Assembly (NCBI GenBank): GCA_903938955.1
Contig: CAJAFJ010000227.1
Coordinates: 1-12,927 of the forward strand
Source of the DNA: an uncultured beta proteobacterium
Lineage (GTDB): Bacteria; Pseudomonadota; Gammaproteobacteria; Burkholderiales; Burkholderiaceae
DNA: 12,927 bases
Direction: 5' to 3'
Shown: one piece after another, positions 1-7,534 of the stretch
How the letters are laid out: every line of letters starts with the position of its first letter
Numbering within the stretch: position 1 is the first letter of the stretch
Translations under genes and position numbers: made by a program
The notes under the pieces: generated by a model
The model's input: the letters and a program-made list of their open reading frames with translations, nothing else
Databases searched by the model: none
What the model was told of the DNA's origin: nothing

Positions 1-1427
1 AGCTTGAACTGCAAACTGTTTTGACCGCGTCAATGGGCCAATCTTTTGACTTGGCTGGCCTGCGTGAGTTGACCAACCGGGTGTCTGAACACTACCGGGC
101 AGCCGGTTACGCCTTTGCCATTGCCTACTTGCCAGAGCAGCCTATGCAAGGTGGTGCTTTGCAAATAGCCATTGTTGAAGGGCAATACGGGCAGATCAAA
201 TCCCAAAGTAGTGATGCGAAGCTAGCCCGTTTGGCTCAGGCGTTTTTGGCACCCCTCCAAAGCGGCAGTGTGATTGAGTCATCCCCGCTGGAGCGCTTGA
301 GCCTGATTCTGGATGACTTTCCTGGCCTCAAGGTCACTCCGATCCTTCGCCCAGGTCAGGAAGTTGGCACAGGAGATCTCGATATCAATGTTGAACGCAC
401 CGAGCCTTTCACAGGCGAGGTAGGGCTTGACAATCAGGGTAACCGCTACACCGGGCGTGATCGCGTGCGCTTTAACCTGGATGTGAACAGTCCGTTCATC
501 CTGGGCGACCAGATTATCTTGCGCAGCTTGCTGACCGATGTTCAAGGCATGTGGATGGGTACGCTGGGCTACAGCCTGCCTTTGGGCGCCTCGGGTTTGC
601 GGGGCAATGTCAGCTATGCACACACCCACTACAAGTTGACTGGAGGGGACTTTAGTCCCAAGAAGCAATCAGGCACGGCAGACGTTGCGAGCCTGGGTTT
701 GAGCTACCCGCTGATTCGCAGCCAGCGCGCCAACCTGACTCTTGCGGGTAGTTGGCAGGATAAACAACTACGTGACAGCGAAGGGGTGAACAACACATCG
801 ACCAAGAAGACCAGCTCGGTACTGCCCCTGAGCATGAACTTTGATGTTCGTGATGATATCGGCGGTGGGGGCATTACTTACGGCTCCGCCAGTTGGACAT
901 CGGGGGAAGTCAAGCTCGGCAGTACTTTGTTAGCTAATGACCAGTCGGCCAAAACCAATGGCAGCTTTGATAAGTTCAATCTTGACTTGGCGCGCATCCA
1001 GTACTTGAATCACAGTGTCACTCTATTGGGGCGTTTCAGTGCCCAGATGGCGCGCAAGAACCTGGATTCATCTGAAGATTTTGGATTGGGGGGGGCCAAC
1101 GGTGTGCGCGCATACCCCAGTGGCGAGGCTTATGGCGATGAAGGATGGATCACTCAAATTGAACTGCGCTATAGCGTGGAGTCCTATGCACCTTTCGTCT
1201 TTTATGACGCAGGGAACATTACGACCAATGCCAAGCCATGGCAGGACTCGGTGAAAAATGAACGCAAACTGGCCGGTGCTGGCTTTGGCTTGCGCTACCA
1301 GCGCGGTCAATGGAGTGCCGATGCGGCATTGGCCTGGCGCCTGGAGGGTGGGCTGCCAGAGGCTGACTCACAGGATCAGCGCAAGAATGGCCCTCAGGCC
1401 TGGCTCAACCTGGCTTATAAATTCTGA
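1..1427 (+). CDS. TpsB / ShlB-FhaC family outer-membrane transporter (5'-truncated)
   Basis: Outer-membrane partner of a two-partner secretion system. It would move a large exoprotein (adhesin, hemolysin or filamentous-hemagglutinin type) from periplasm to cell surface. The frame is open from base 3 to the edge, so the gene begins outside the window; the TTG at 21 is not a credible start. What is visible is a POTRA_2-type end at about 3-260 (GYAFAIAYLPEQ, then VEGQYG), followed by a long alternating beta-barrel region. The family's conserved loop-6 motif VRAYPSGE is at 1104-1127, followed by GDEG. The protein ends in Phe (LAYKF), the usual C-terminal signature of a barrel recognised by the Bam machinery. 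About 475 codons are present; family members are usually about 550-600, so roughly 100 residues are missing (signal peptide, plug helix, start of POTRA). An 8-G run sits inside the gene. A SapC-family gene follows after 50 bases. Confidence 0.93.
   Translation, partial: LELQTVLTASMGQSFDLAGLRELTNRVSEHYRAAGYAFAIAYLPEQPMQGGALQIAIVEGQYGQIKSQSSDAKLARLAQAFLAPLQSGSVIESSPLERLSLILDDFPGLKVTPILRPGQEVGTGDLDINVERTEPFTGEVGLDNQGNRYTGRDRVRFNLDVNSPFILGDQIILRSLLTDVQGMWMGTLGYSLPLGASGLRGNVSYAHTHYKLTGGDFSPKKQSGTADVASLGLSYPLIRSQRANLTLAGSWQDKQLRDSEGVNNTSTKKTSSVLPLSMNFDVRDDIGGGGITYGSASWTSGEVKLGSTLLANDQSAKTNGSFDKFNLDLARIQYLNHSVTLLGRFSAQMARKNLDSSEDFGLGGANGVRAYPSGEAYGDEGWITQIELRYSVESYAPFVFYDAGNITTNAKPWQDSVKNERKLAGAGFGLRYQRGQWSADAALAWRLEGGLPEADSQDQRKNGPQAWLNLAYKF
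1088..1095 (+). repeat. G8 homopolymer tract inside the tpsB gene
   Basis: Eight consecutive G residues lie in the reading frame just upstream of the conserved VRAY motif, encoding part of Gly-Leu-Gly-Gly-Ala. The run is readable directly. A slip of one base here would truncate the barrel before its last strands. Eight is at the lower end of lengths known to vary by slipped-strand mispairing in surface-protein genes, so a phase-variation role is only a possibility. Confidence 0.5.
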
Positions 1428-1477
1428 GTTCTTATGACGCACTGGTCTCACTCTCAATTCAAAACCAATCGATATTC

Positions 1478-2269
1478 ATGAACACACTGCCGCAGTTTTA
1501 CGCCCAACCTGTGCCCTTTAATATGGCCGTACACGGTCAGTTGCAATTTGCCGAGATGGTGCCGGAGTTTGGTTTTGCAGCCAAGGCCGATGTCATTGCC
1601 TTGCAGGTCAGTGAAGTGGCGCAAGCCGTTCGACATTACCCTCTGGTGTTTTTGCCCGGTACAGGCGAGGCGCCATTTATGCTCGCCGTGTTGGTAGGGC
1701 TGGGTGATGGTGTCAACCGCTATGTGGATGACAAGGGGGCATGGCGCGCGCAAACCTATATTCCGGCCTATGTTCGACGTTATCCATTTTTACCAATGCA
1801 GATTGCCGGTCAAACCGATCCGATTTTGGCCATCGACACCACGCAAGACTGGGTTCAGGCACAGGCGGGGGATTTCTTGGTGGACAGCGAGGGACGAGCC
1901 ACACCGCGCTTGCAGCGAGTGATGGCATTTCAACAGGAATATCAAAAGCAAGCTGACATCACCCAAGTCATGTGTGCCGCTTTACATGCCGCCGGCATTC
2001 TGGTGCCGCGCACCTTGACGTGGCAAGGTGTGGATGCTGAAACGCGCCAGCTTGATGGTTTCTGGTGCGTCGAAGAAGCCAAGTTGAAAGCGCTCAGTCC
2101 TGAGGCGCTTCAAGCTTTGCATCAGGCCGATGCCTTGGGACTGGCTTATGCGCAACTGTTGTCGATGAATAATTTGCAGGGCTTGATTGCGACTCCCGGG
2201 CCTGTGTCTGCGCACGGTAATGAGCAAAAGATCTCGCGTGCAAAAAAGACTGCGCGTAATAGGAAGTAA
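1478..2269 (+). CDS. SapC family protein
   Basis: A 263-residue protein of the SapC family (named after a gene of the Campylobacter fetus S-layer locus; biochemical role unknown). The family pattern is visible: FYAQPVPFN near the N-terminus, HYPLVFLPG at about residues 54-62, then a short 'MLAVLVGLGDGVNRYVDDKG' block and YIPAYVRRYPF. There is no signal peptide or membrane segment, so a cytoplasmic location is expected. The C-terminal tail is strongly basic (Lys/Arg-rich over the last 12 residues). The ATG at 1478 is chosen because it keeps the whole FY..PVPFN block; the next ATG (1523) would cut it off. No clear Shine-Dalgarno sequence precedes it, so translation may be weak or depend on readthrough from tpsB, 50 bases upstream. 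The pairing hints at a role in making or exporting a surface protein, but that is context only. Confidence 0.85.
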   Translation: MNTLPQFYAQPVPFNMAVHGQLQFAEMVPEFGFAAKADVIALQVSEVAQAVRHYPLVFLPGTGEAPFMLAVLVGLGDGVNRYVDDKGAWRAQTYIPAYVRRYPFLPMQIAGQTDPILAIDTTQDWVQAQAGDFLVDSEGRATPRLQRVMAFQQEYQKQADITQVMCAALHAAGILVPRTLTWQGVDAETRQLDGFWCVEEAKLKALSPEALQALHQADALGLAYAQLLSMNNLQGLIATPGPVSAHGNEQKISRAKKTARNRK

Positions 2270-2324
2270 TTTAAAGCGCCGAATGGGGTGGTCGTGATGG
2301 CTTTGGCATGGGAACAAGCACTGA

Positions 2325-2347
2325 AGCACGCCCGGTCTGGGTGTGCT
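2325..2347 (+). terminator. Candidate terminator hairpin after sapC
   Basis: AGCACGCCC and GGGTGTGCT can form a 9-bp stem (one G-U pair in the + strand RNA) around a 5-base loop. It lies in the 79-base gap between the convergent sapC and waaF genes, about 55 bases after the sapC stop and 1 base before the waaF stop. In the - strand RNA the G-U pair becomes an A-C mismatch, so it suits + strand transcripts better. No U-run follows immediately; the nearest is a TTTT about 8 bases on. Low confidence. Confidence 0.35.
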
Positions 2348-2348
2348 G

Positions 2349-3350
2349 CTACAGCTTTTGCAACACGTCCAACGCAGTGATGTCCACCAGGCAACGCGTA
2401 TGGCCCAGCGGGCATTCGCGTGCAAAGCAGGGGGCGCAGTCCAGCGGCGGCTGGTAGTCGGGCTTGTTTTTGAGCCACAGCACGGTCGCTTTGTCACTGA
2501 GCGGCGGTGTGTGCAGCGGGCTGCTGGAGCCAAAAATGGCAATTTGCGGCACACCCAAGGCGGCGGCCACATGCATCAGGCCGGAATCATTGCTGATGGT
2601 GCTTTTGGAGGCGGCAATCGCACTGAAGGCCTGGGCCAGTGTGGTTTTGCCCGCCAGGTTCACGCATTTACCCGCTTGTTCGGCGTTGACCGGGGCAGCA
2701 ATTTCTTCGCACAGGGCGAACTCCTTGCCCGAGCCCAGCAACACCACCGGCCGGTCCAGGCGCCGCGCCAGTTCGGCGAAGTGGGCGGCGGGCCAGCGCT
2801 TGGCGGGGCCGTATTCGGCTCCCGGTGCAAACACGTAATAGCCGCCGCGCTGCAAGCCCATGGAGGCCAGCGCCTGATCGACTTGCGCCGCGTCCATCGC
2901 CAACTGCGGGCGGTCCTGGGCGGTATCTTGTGCGCCACTGAGGGCGGAGTAAAACGCCACCATCGGCGGGCGCTGGGTTTTGGGTGGGTTGCTCAGCCGC
3001 TGCGTCAGCAGGCCGACCCGCATTTCACCCAGATAGCCGATGCGCTTGGGGATGCCCGCCAGAAACGGCAGCAAGGCGCTTTTTAGCGAATTGGGGCACA
3101 GGTAGGCGGTGTCAAACCGGCCTTTGAGCTGCCGCGCCAACGCACGGCGCGCCTGCCATTGCAGGCCGCCGTGGGCAAACGGAAATTCAATCACCTCGGC
3201 CACCTGCGGCATCAGGCGGTAGACCGGTGCCACCCAGGGCAGGGCACCGACCGTGAGGCGCTCACCCCGGCTGGCGAGGCGGCGCATCAGCGGCTCGGTC
3301 ATCACGGCGTCCCCAATCCATTGGGGCGCGATGATCAAAGAGTGGGTCAC
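2349..3350 (-). CDS. waaF: Lipopolysaccharide heptosyltransferase II (WaaF)
   Basis: Glycosyltransferase family 9 enzyme that adds the second L-glycero-D-manno-heptose to the LPS inner core from ADP-heptose, at the cytoplasmic face of the inner membrane. The N-terminus shows the family pattern LIIAPQWIGDAVM with the conserved Asp at about residue 14. The C-terminal half has PGAEYGPAKRW (about 176-186) and NDSGLMHVAAALGVP (about 254-268), the nucleotide-sugar site. It ends with the Cys-rich CAPCFARECPLGHTRC typical of WaaF. The 333-residue length is normal. I choose GTG at 3350, which yields MTHSLIIAP, over the longer frame that opens at TTG 3380: GTG gives the usual family start and lies 13 bases after the stop of the upstream zinc-finger gene, whereas TTG would overlap it. 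It is the last gene of the ilvE operon. Confidence 0.92.
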   Translation of the reverse strand: MTHSLIIAPQWIGDAVMTEPLMRRLASRGERLTVGALPWVAPVYRLMPQVAEVIEFPFAHGGLQWQARRALARQLKGRFDTAYLCPNSLKSALLPFLAGIPKRIGYLGEMRVGLLTQRLSNPPKTQRPPMVAFYSALSGAQDTAQDRPQLAMDAAQVDQALASMGLQRGGYYVFAPGAEYGPAKRWPAAHFAELARRLDRPVVLLGSGKEFALCEEIAAPVNAEQAGKCVNLAGKTTLAQAFSAIAASKSTISNDSGLMHVAAALGVPQIAIFGSSSPLHTPPLSDKATVLWLKNKPDYQPPLDCAPCFARECPLGHTRCLVDITALDVLQKL

Positions 3351-3363
3351 CGACCCTGGCTCT

Positions 3364-3570
3364 TTAATGTCCGCCGGCAAAGTGTTCGCCGTCTTTCAGT
3401 TTGTACACGGTGCCGCAGTAAGGGCACTTGGCTTCGCCGTCGTGGGCCACATCCAGGTAGACCTTGGGGTGGCCATCCCAGATTTTCATGCCGGCCAGCG
3501 GGCTGGGGCAGTACACGCCGCCTTGGTGGTTCAGGTCTTTGGCCAGCAGTTCAATGGTATTTTTGCTCAT
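3364..3570 (-). CDS. CHCC-type zinc-finger domain protein
   Basis: A 68-residue protein that is almost entirely a zf-CHCC domain, the fold also found in the NDUFS6 subunit of mitochondrial complex I. Visible ligands are Cys21 (VYCPSP), His34 (DGHPKVYLD), Cys49 and Cys52 (KCPYCGTVYKL), giving the expected C-H-C-C order. It has no signal peptide and is probably cytoplasmic. The role in bacteria is not settled, and a complex I link cannot be claimed from sequence. The ATG at 3570 is the only sensible start; a weak purine stretch (AAGAAAA) lies just upstream. It sits between ilvE (34-base gap) and waaF (13-base gap), so the three genes are very probably one transcript. I recall this same trio in other Burkholderiales, but could not check. 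Confidence 0.88.
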   Translation of the reverse strand: MSKNTIELLAKDLNHQGGVYCPSPLAGMKIWDGHPKVYLDVAHDGEAKCPYCGTVYKLKDGEHFAGGH

Positions 3571-3604
3571 GGATTTTCTTGGTTGGGTAGAGGGTGGGCC
3601 GGGC

Positions 3605-4546
3605 TCAGACTTTCGTCAGCCAGTCGGCATATTTGGGGTTGCGGCCATTGACGATGTCAAAGAACGCGCTCTGGATTTTTTCGGTGATCGGGCCGCGCGA
3701 GCCGTTGCCGATCTCAATGCGGTCCAGCTCACGAATCGGGGTCACTTCAGCCGCCGTGCCGCTGAAGAAGGCCTCGTCGGCGATATAGACCTCGTCCCGG
3801 GTGATGGGCTTTTCGCGCAGCTCCAGGCCGAGGTCGGCGCAAATGGCAAAAATGGTGTTGCGGGTGATGCCGTTGAGGGCCCCGGCGCTGGAATCGGGCG
3901 TGTAGACCACGCCTTTGCGCACGATAAAGACGTTTTCACCGGCGCCTTCAGACACAAAACCTTGCGGGTCCAGCAGCAGCGCTTCGTCGTAGCCTTCGTC
4001 GGTGGCTTCCATGTTGGCCAGAATCGAATTGGTGTAATTGCTCACCGCCTTGGCATGGATCATGGTGATGTTGACGTGGTGGCGCGTGAAGCTGGAGGTT
4101 TTGACGCGGATACCGCGCTTCATGCCTTCGTCGCCCAGGTACGAGCCCCAGGCCCACGCGGCGACCATCAGGTGAATGTCATTGCCTTTGGGTGAGACGC
4201 CCAATTTCTTGTCGCCAATCCAGGTCAGCGGGCGGATGTAGCAGCTGGGCAAGTTATTGGCGCGCACCACATCCAGCGTAGCCTGCATGACTTCTTGTTG
4301 GCTGAAGGGGATCTTCATGCGCAGGATTTTGGCGCTGTTGAACAGGCGTTCGGTGTGCTCTTGCAGGCGGAACACGCCGGTGCTGCCGTCTTGCAGTTGG
4401 TAGGCCCGCACCCCTTCAAAAGCGCCGCAGCCGTAGTGCAGGGTGTGGGTCAGCACGTGGATTTTGGCGTCGCGCCACTCCACCATTTGGCCGTCCATCC
4501 AGATTTTTCCGTCGCGGTCCGACATCGAGGGGTTTGGGGCAGTCAT
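3605..4546 (-). CDS. ilvE: Branched-chain amino acid aminotransferase
   Basis: PLP-dependent class IV (fold type IV) aminotransferase. It carries out the last step of valine, leucine and isoleucine synthesis, transferring the amino group of glutamate to the branched 2-oxo acids, and works in reverse in degradation; cytoplasmic. The 313-residue length is normal. Landmarks are HYGCGAFEGVRAY at about residues 37-49, the expected Schiff-base lysine at about Lys166 (IHAKAVSNYTNS), the cofactor-site motif SEGAGENVF at about 199-207, and SGTAAEVTPI at about 262-271. The start ATG at 4546 is preceded by a good Shine-Dalgarno (GAAGGA, about 5 bases away), which settles it against the internal Met8. 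It is first in the ilvE / zinc-finger / waaF operon. Its leader contains an inverted repeat at 4566-4596. Confidence 0.96.
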   Translation of the reverse strand: MTAPNPSMSDRDGKIWMDGQMVEWRDAKIHVLTHTLHYGCGAFEGVRAYQLQDGSTGVFRLQEHTERLFNSAKILRMKIPFSQQEVMQATLDVVRANNLPSCYIRPLTWIGDKKLGVSPKGNDIHLMVAAWAWGSYLGDEGMKRGIRVKTSSFTRHHVNITMIHAKAVSNYTNSILANMEATDEGYDEALLLDPQGFVSEGAGENVFIVRKGVVYTPDSSAGALNGITRNTIFAICADLGLELREKPITRDEVYIADEAFFSGTAAEVTPIRELDRIEIGNGSRGPITEKIQSAFFDIVNGRNPKYADWLTKV

Positions 4547-4565
4547 GAGTTTCCTTCAGGGGTTG

Positions 4566-4596
4566 AGGACAGCGGCCCATGCGCCGGGGCTGTCCT
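4566..4596. repeat. Perfect 8-bp inverted repeat in the ilvE leader
   Basis: AGGACAGC (4566-4573) and GCTGTCCT (4589-4596) are exact reverse complements separated by 15 bases. The repeat starts about 20 bases upstream of the ilvE start codon on the - strand, just before its ribosome binding site. It could be an operator or an RNA stem near the translation start. No U-tract follows, so it is not a normal attenuator. Confidence 0.5.
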
Positions 4597-4692
4597 GCCA
4601 GGTTTCAAATGGATGAAGCGGGTATTGCAAAAAACTGATTTTACGGGGCTGGACTGGACGTTTCATTTTGTTACATGAGCCCATGGCAGCGC

Positions 4693-4721
4693 GGCTGGAG
4701 TTGAAGGGGTATTCTCCAGCC
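4693..4721. repeat. Perfect 8-bp inverted repeat upstream of the glycine-zipper gene
   Basis: GGCTGGAG (4693-4700) and CTCCAGCC (4714-4721) are exact reverse complements separated by 13 bases. They lie in the 227-base divergent region, 53 bases before the glycine-zipper start. This is a possible operator or leader stem. I see no convincing sigma-70 promoter pair in this region on either strand. Confidence 0.45.
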
Positions 4722-4773
4722 TGGGCGACCGGTCTGACTGGCGCCTCAACCATTTTTCTATTCAGAGGACACC

Positions 4774-5397
4774 ATGAAAAAACAATTATTGATGTGGGTC
4801 AGCGGCTTTTGCCTGCTGGGTGTAACGTTGCCCACGCTGGCCGAAACCGCCTTGACGCCGAAGGCCCAATTGGCCGCTGACAGTAAAAAGGCCGCCGCAC
4901 GTTACACCGAGGACAAGACGCTGTGTAACGATGAAACGACGTCCAACGCCCGGCTGCAATGCCGACGCGATGCCAAAGCCGAGTACGACAAGTCGATGGC
5001 GGCGGCCAAAGCGCAGATGGCGGCCACCACCCAGGCCAAGCCGGTCACTGGCGCTGTGCCCGTGTGTGTCGACTGTGGCAAAGTGACGGCGGTGACCCAG
5101 CATGAAAAAACCGGCGAGAGCAGCCCGCTGGGTCTGATTGCCGGCGGTGCGGCGGGCGCCGTGCTGGGGCATCAGGTGGGCGGTGGCATGGGGAAAGACC
5201 TGGCCACGATCGCCGGTGCCGTCGGCGGGGCCTACGCGGGCAAGAAAATTGAAGAAAAAGTGAAATCGAAAAATATCTGGTCCGTCAGCGTCCAGTACGG
5301 CAATGGCGCAAAAGGCAGCTTTGATTTCGAGCAGGACCCCGGCCTGAAGGTGGGCGATGCGGTTAAAAAATCGGGCAACACCCTCGTTCGTCAGTAA
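4774..5397 (+). CDS. Secreted glycine-zipper 2TM domain protein
   Basis: A 207-residue envelope protein. A Sec signal peptide is clear, with a KKQ start, hydrophobic core and probable cleavage after Ala23 (TLA|ET). The Cys at 13 does not sit in a lipobox, so it is not a lipoprotein. The mature N-terminus is Lys/Ala-rich and helical with Cys51 and Cys63. CVDCG (98-102) then precedes a glycine-zipper segment at about 118-157 (GLIAGGAAGAVLG, then IAGAVGGAYAGKK), the 17-kDa-antigen-like fold that inserts in or packs against membranes. The C-terminus is a short beta-rich domain. Such proteins are common in the envelopes of betaproteobacteria, with no established specific role. The ATG is supported by AGAGGA 5 bases upstream. 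The gene stands alone, diverging from ilvE and converging on the kinase gene with 5 bases between stops. Confidence 0.85.
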   Translation: MKKQLLMWVSGFCLLGVTLPTLAETALTPKAQLAADSKKAAARYTEDKTLCNDETTSNARLQCRRDAKAEYDKSMAAAKAQMAATTQAKPVTGAVPVCVDCGKVTAVTQHEKTGESSPLGLIAGGAAGAVLGHQVGGGMGKDLATIAGAVGGAYAGKKIEEKVKSKNIWSVSVQYGNGAKGSFDFEQDPGLKVGDAVKKSGNTLVRQ

Positions 5398-5402
5398 CTG
5401 AG

Positions 5403-6773
5403 TCAGCCGCCCCGGTGGGGTGGCCAGCGCACAGTCACCGCCAAGCCCCCCAGCCGGTCGGAGCGGTTGACCCGCAGTTGCGCGCCACACACATCGGCAA
5501 TGCGTTTGACAATCGACCAGCCCAGGCCACTGCCGGGTTGCTCGTTGCCCAATACCCGGTAAAAACGCTCCCCCAGGTGGGCCATTTCTTCAGCGCTCAT
5601 GCCGGGGCCGCTGTCCTGCACCTGCAGCTGGATGTGGCCGGATTCATGTGCCACGTCGACCTGAATCTGCGCGCCCGGGGGGCTGTAACGCAGGGCGTTG
5701 TCGATCAGGTTGCGCACCAGCACACTCATCAGCATCTCGTCGCCCTCAACTGGGCAGGGCGTGTTGGCGTCAAGTTCCAGCGTTTGCTGGCGCGCCAGCG
5801 CGGCGGGCGCCAAGTCGGCCGCCACACGCCGCGCCACGCTGCTGAGGTCGGCTGTTTTGGCGGGGCTGGTTCGGGCCTGTGGGTTGGATTCGAGCCGGGC
5901 CAGCGTCAGCAGTTGTTCGACCAGCCGGGTGGCGCGGTCACACCCGGCCAGCGTGACCTGCAGGGCGTGGTCGCGCTGTGCGGTGTCGGCGCCGGCGCCC
6001 AGGGCGACCTGGGCCTGGGCGCGGATGGCGGCAATGGGGGTGCGCAGTTCGTGCGCCGCATCCGCAGTGAAGCGGCGCTCCGACGCCACCATCTGGTCGA
6101 TGCGTTCAAACAAGGCGTTGAGCGCCTGCACGGCGGCTTGCAATTCGGTCGGCAAATCGGCCAGCACCACCGGCTCCAGCGCCTGCGGGCGCCGGTGGGT
6201 TAGCAGCTGGCTGAGTTGGCGCAGGGGTGCCAGCCCCAGCCGCACCACCCACCAGCCGCCCAGCGCCAACAGGGGCAAAGCGAACATCAGCGGCAGCAGC
6301 AGGCCGCTCAGCACGGCCCACAGAATGGAACTGCGCGAGGCGGTTTGCTCGCCTACAAACACCTGCACATCGCTCTCGGCGCCCCGGGTGGCAAACACCC
6401 GCCACTCGGCCTGGTCGGCGAGGCGCACGGTGCTGAAGCCATGGGCTTGGGTGGACAGGGGCGTCAAACCCGCATTGGACGAGCGCATTGTCAAGCGACC
6501 TTCGTGGAACACCTGAAACGCAACTTTGGGGGCGTATTTGTGCAGAGTGGGGGCATCCGCCACCCCGTCGTGGTCGTCGGTCTCGGCCTGGGTTTGCTGC
6601 ACCACGAGCAGCGCCGCCGCTTGCGCCAGATGGCCGTCCAGCAGTTCGTCCAGTTCATGGCGCGCATCGACCCAGGTCATGACGGCCGCGCCTAGCCAGA
6701 CCAGCGTCACCAGGCCCAGCAGCAATACCAGCAGACGCGCTTGTAACGATTTCAGGCGGTGCAGCACATTCAT
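5403..6773 (-). CDS. QseC-like sensor histidine kinase
   Basis: Membrane sensor kinase of 456 residues, the partner of the overlapping response regulator. Order: TM1 about 12-35; a periplasmic sensor region about 36-148 whose start resembles the 2CSK_N domain (DARHELDELLDGHLAQ); TM2 about 149-178; HAMP-like linker; H-box AAHELRTPIAAI with the phospho-acceptor at about His241; N-box NLIDNALRYSP (about 355-365); G1 DSGPGM (about 387-392); G2 GSGLGWSIV (about 415-422). The G2 box has Trp where many kinases have Leu. All catalytic motifs are intact. ATG at 6773 overlaps the regulator's TGA as ATGA, implying translational coupling. QseC/PmrB-type is a family-level call; the stimulus cannot be read from the sequence. 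Facing the cytochrome operon, it may sense an oxygen, redox or nitric-oxide related cue (inference). Confidence 0.93.
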   Translation of the reverse strand: MNVLHRLKSLQARLLVLLLGLVTLVWLGAAVMTWVDARHELDELLDGHLAQAAALLVVQQTQAETDDHDGVADAPTLHKYAPKVAFQVFHEGRLTMRSSNAGLTPLSTQAHGFSTVRLADQAEWRVFATRGAESDVQVFVGEQTASRSSILWAVLSGLLLPLMFALPLLALGGWWVVRLGLAPLRQLSQLLTHRRPQALEPVVLADLPTELQAAVQALNALFERIDQMVASERRFTADAAHELRTPIAAIRAQAQVALGAGADTAQRDHALQVTLAGCDRATRLVEQLLTLARLESNPQARTSPAKTADLSSVARRVAADLAPAALARQQTLELDANTPCPVEGDEMLMSVLVRNLIDNALRYSPPGAQIQVDVAHESGHIQLQVQDSGPGMSAEEMAHLGERFYRVLGNEQPGSGLGWSIVKRIADVCGAQLRVNRSDRLGGLAVTVRWPPHRGG

Positions 6774-7441
6774 ACGGGGCCTTGCGTGCGCAGCAGGGTG
6801 TAGCCCACGCCGCGCACGGTTTGGATCAGGTCCGGGTGCAGCTTGCGGCGCAGGTGATGGATGTGGACCTCGATGGCGTTGCTGTCCACCTCGTAGCCCC
6901 AGCTGTAGAGTTGTTGTTCGAGTTGTTCGCGCGACATCACGCGCCCGGCGCTGAGCATCAGGGCATGCAGCAAATCAAATTCACGGGTGGACAGCGCCAC
7001 CAACTCGCCGTCCATGCGGACCAGGCGCGCGGCCGGGTCCAGCAACACGCCGCCACATTGCAGGGCCGCCTGGACCTGGCCATGCGAGCGGCGCACCAGC
7101 GAGCGCAGCCGGGCCCCGAGTTCATGCAGGTCCACCGGCTTGACGACATAGTCGTCGGCACCCAGGTCCAGGCCGCGGATGCGGTCCGGCACCGCATCGC
7201 GGGCGGTCAGCACCAGCACCGGGGTGGCTACTTTGCGCGCGCGCAGGGCCTGCAGCACCTCCAGCCCGTCTTTCAGCGGCAGCCCGAGGTCCAGCACCGC
7301 GGCGTTGTAGTCGCCGGTGAGCAGCTCGCGCTCCGCCGCCATGCCGTCGCGCACCCAGTCCACCTGAAACCCCAATTGCCGCAGTCCGGCGCGTAGCCCG
7401 TCACCCAGCATCGCATCGTCTTCAGCCAGCAAAATTCGCAT
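6770..7441 (-). CDS. OmpR/PhoB-family response regulator (QseB-like)
   Basis: DNA-binding response regulator of 223 residues. The receiver domain runs about 1-116: acidic pair Asp8/Asp9 (LAEDDAML), phospho-acceptor Asp51 (AVLDLGLP), switch Thr79 (LVLTARD) and Lys101 (VVKPVD). A winged-helix output domain follows at about 124-220, ending EVHIHHLRRKL and TVRGVGYTLL. The start is set at ATG 7441 (MRILLAEDD), the usual family start, with GGAG 8 bases upstream. An in-frame ATG at 7474 adds 11 residues but lacks a ribosome binding site. It is first in a two-gene operon with the kinase. Upstream on its own strand is a GTTAAG-N5-CCTAAT box (7535-7551), and a mirror copy faces the cytochrome operon, so it probably regulates itself and that operon. 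Confidence 0.94.
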   Translation of the reverse strand: MRILLAEDDAMLGDGLRAGLRQLGFQVDWVRDGMAAERELLTGDYNAAVLDLGLPLKDGLEVLQALRARKVATPVLVLTARDAVPDRIRGLDLGADDYVVKPVDLHELGARLRSLVRRSHGQVQAALQCGGVLLDPAARLVRMDGELVALSTREFDLLHALMLSAGRVMSREQLEQQLYSWGYEVDSNAIEVHIHHLRRKLHPDLIQTVRGVGYTLLRTQGPV

Positions 7442-7534
7442 CAATAAGCTCCGGTGGGGTGGGGTTTGAATCATACGGATCGAAATCGGTCAACCGCTTC
7501 TTTCTGTACATGCACGCCACGTTAACAAACGCAC

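Noticed and set aside
21..23. TTG at 21 as the start of tpsB
   Set aside because: The frame is open to the window edge and the POTRA and signal regions are incomplete, so the gene is truncated by the window, not short.
3351..3380. TTG start giving a longer WaaF
   Set aside because: It overlaps the zinc-finger gene and adds residues ahead of the family's usual start; GTG 3350 fits better.
3464..4195. + strand open frame (243 codons) opposite ilvE
   Set aside because: It is a mirror of ilvE, whose catalytic motifs are intact; no ribosome site or family pattern is seen.
5415..6516. + strand open frames opposite the histidine kinase
   Set aside because: The kinase frame has all H, N and G boxes; the opposite frames are low-complexity products of GC-rich codons.
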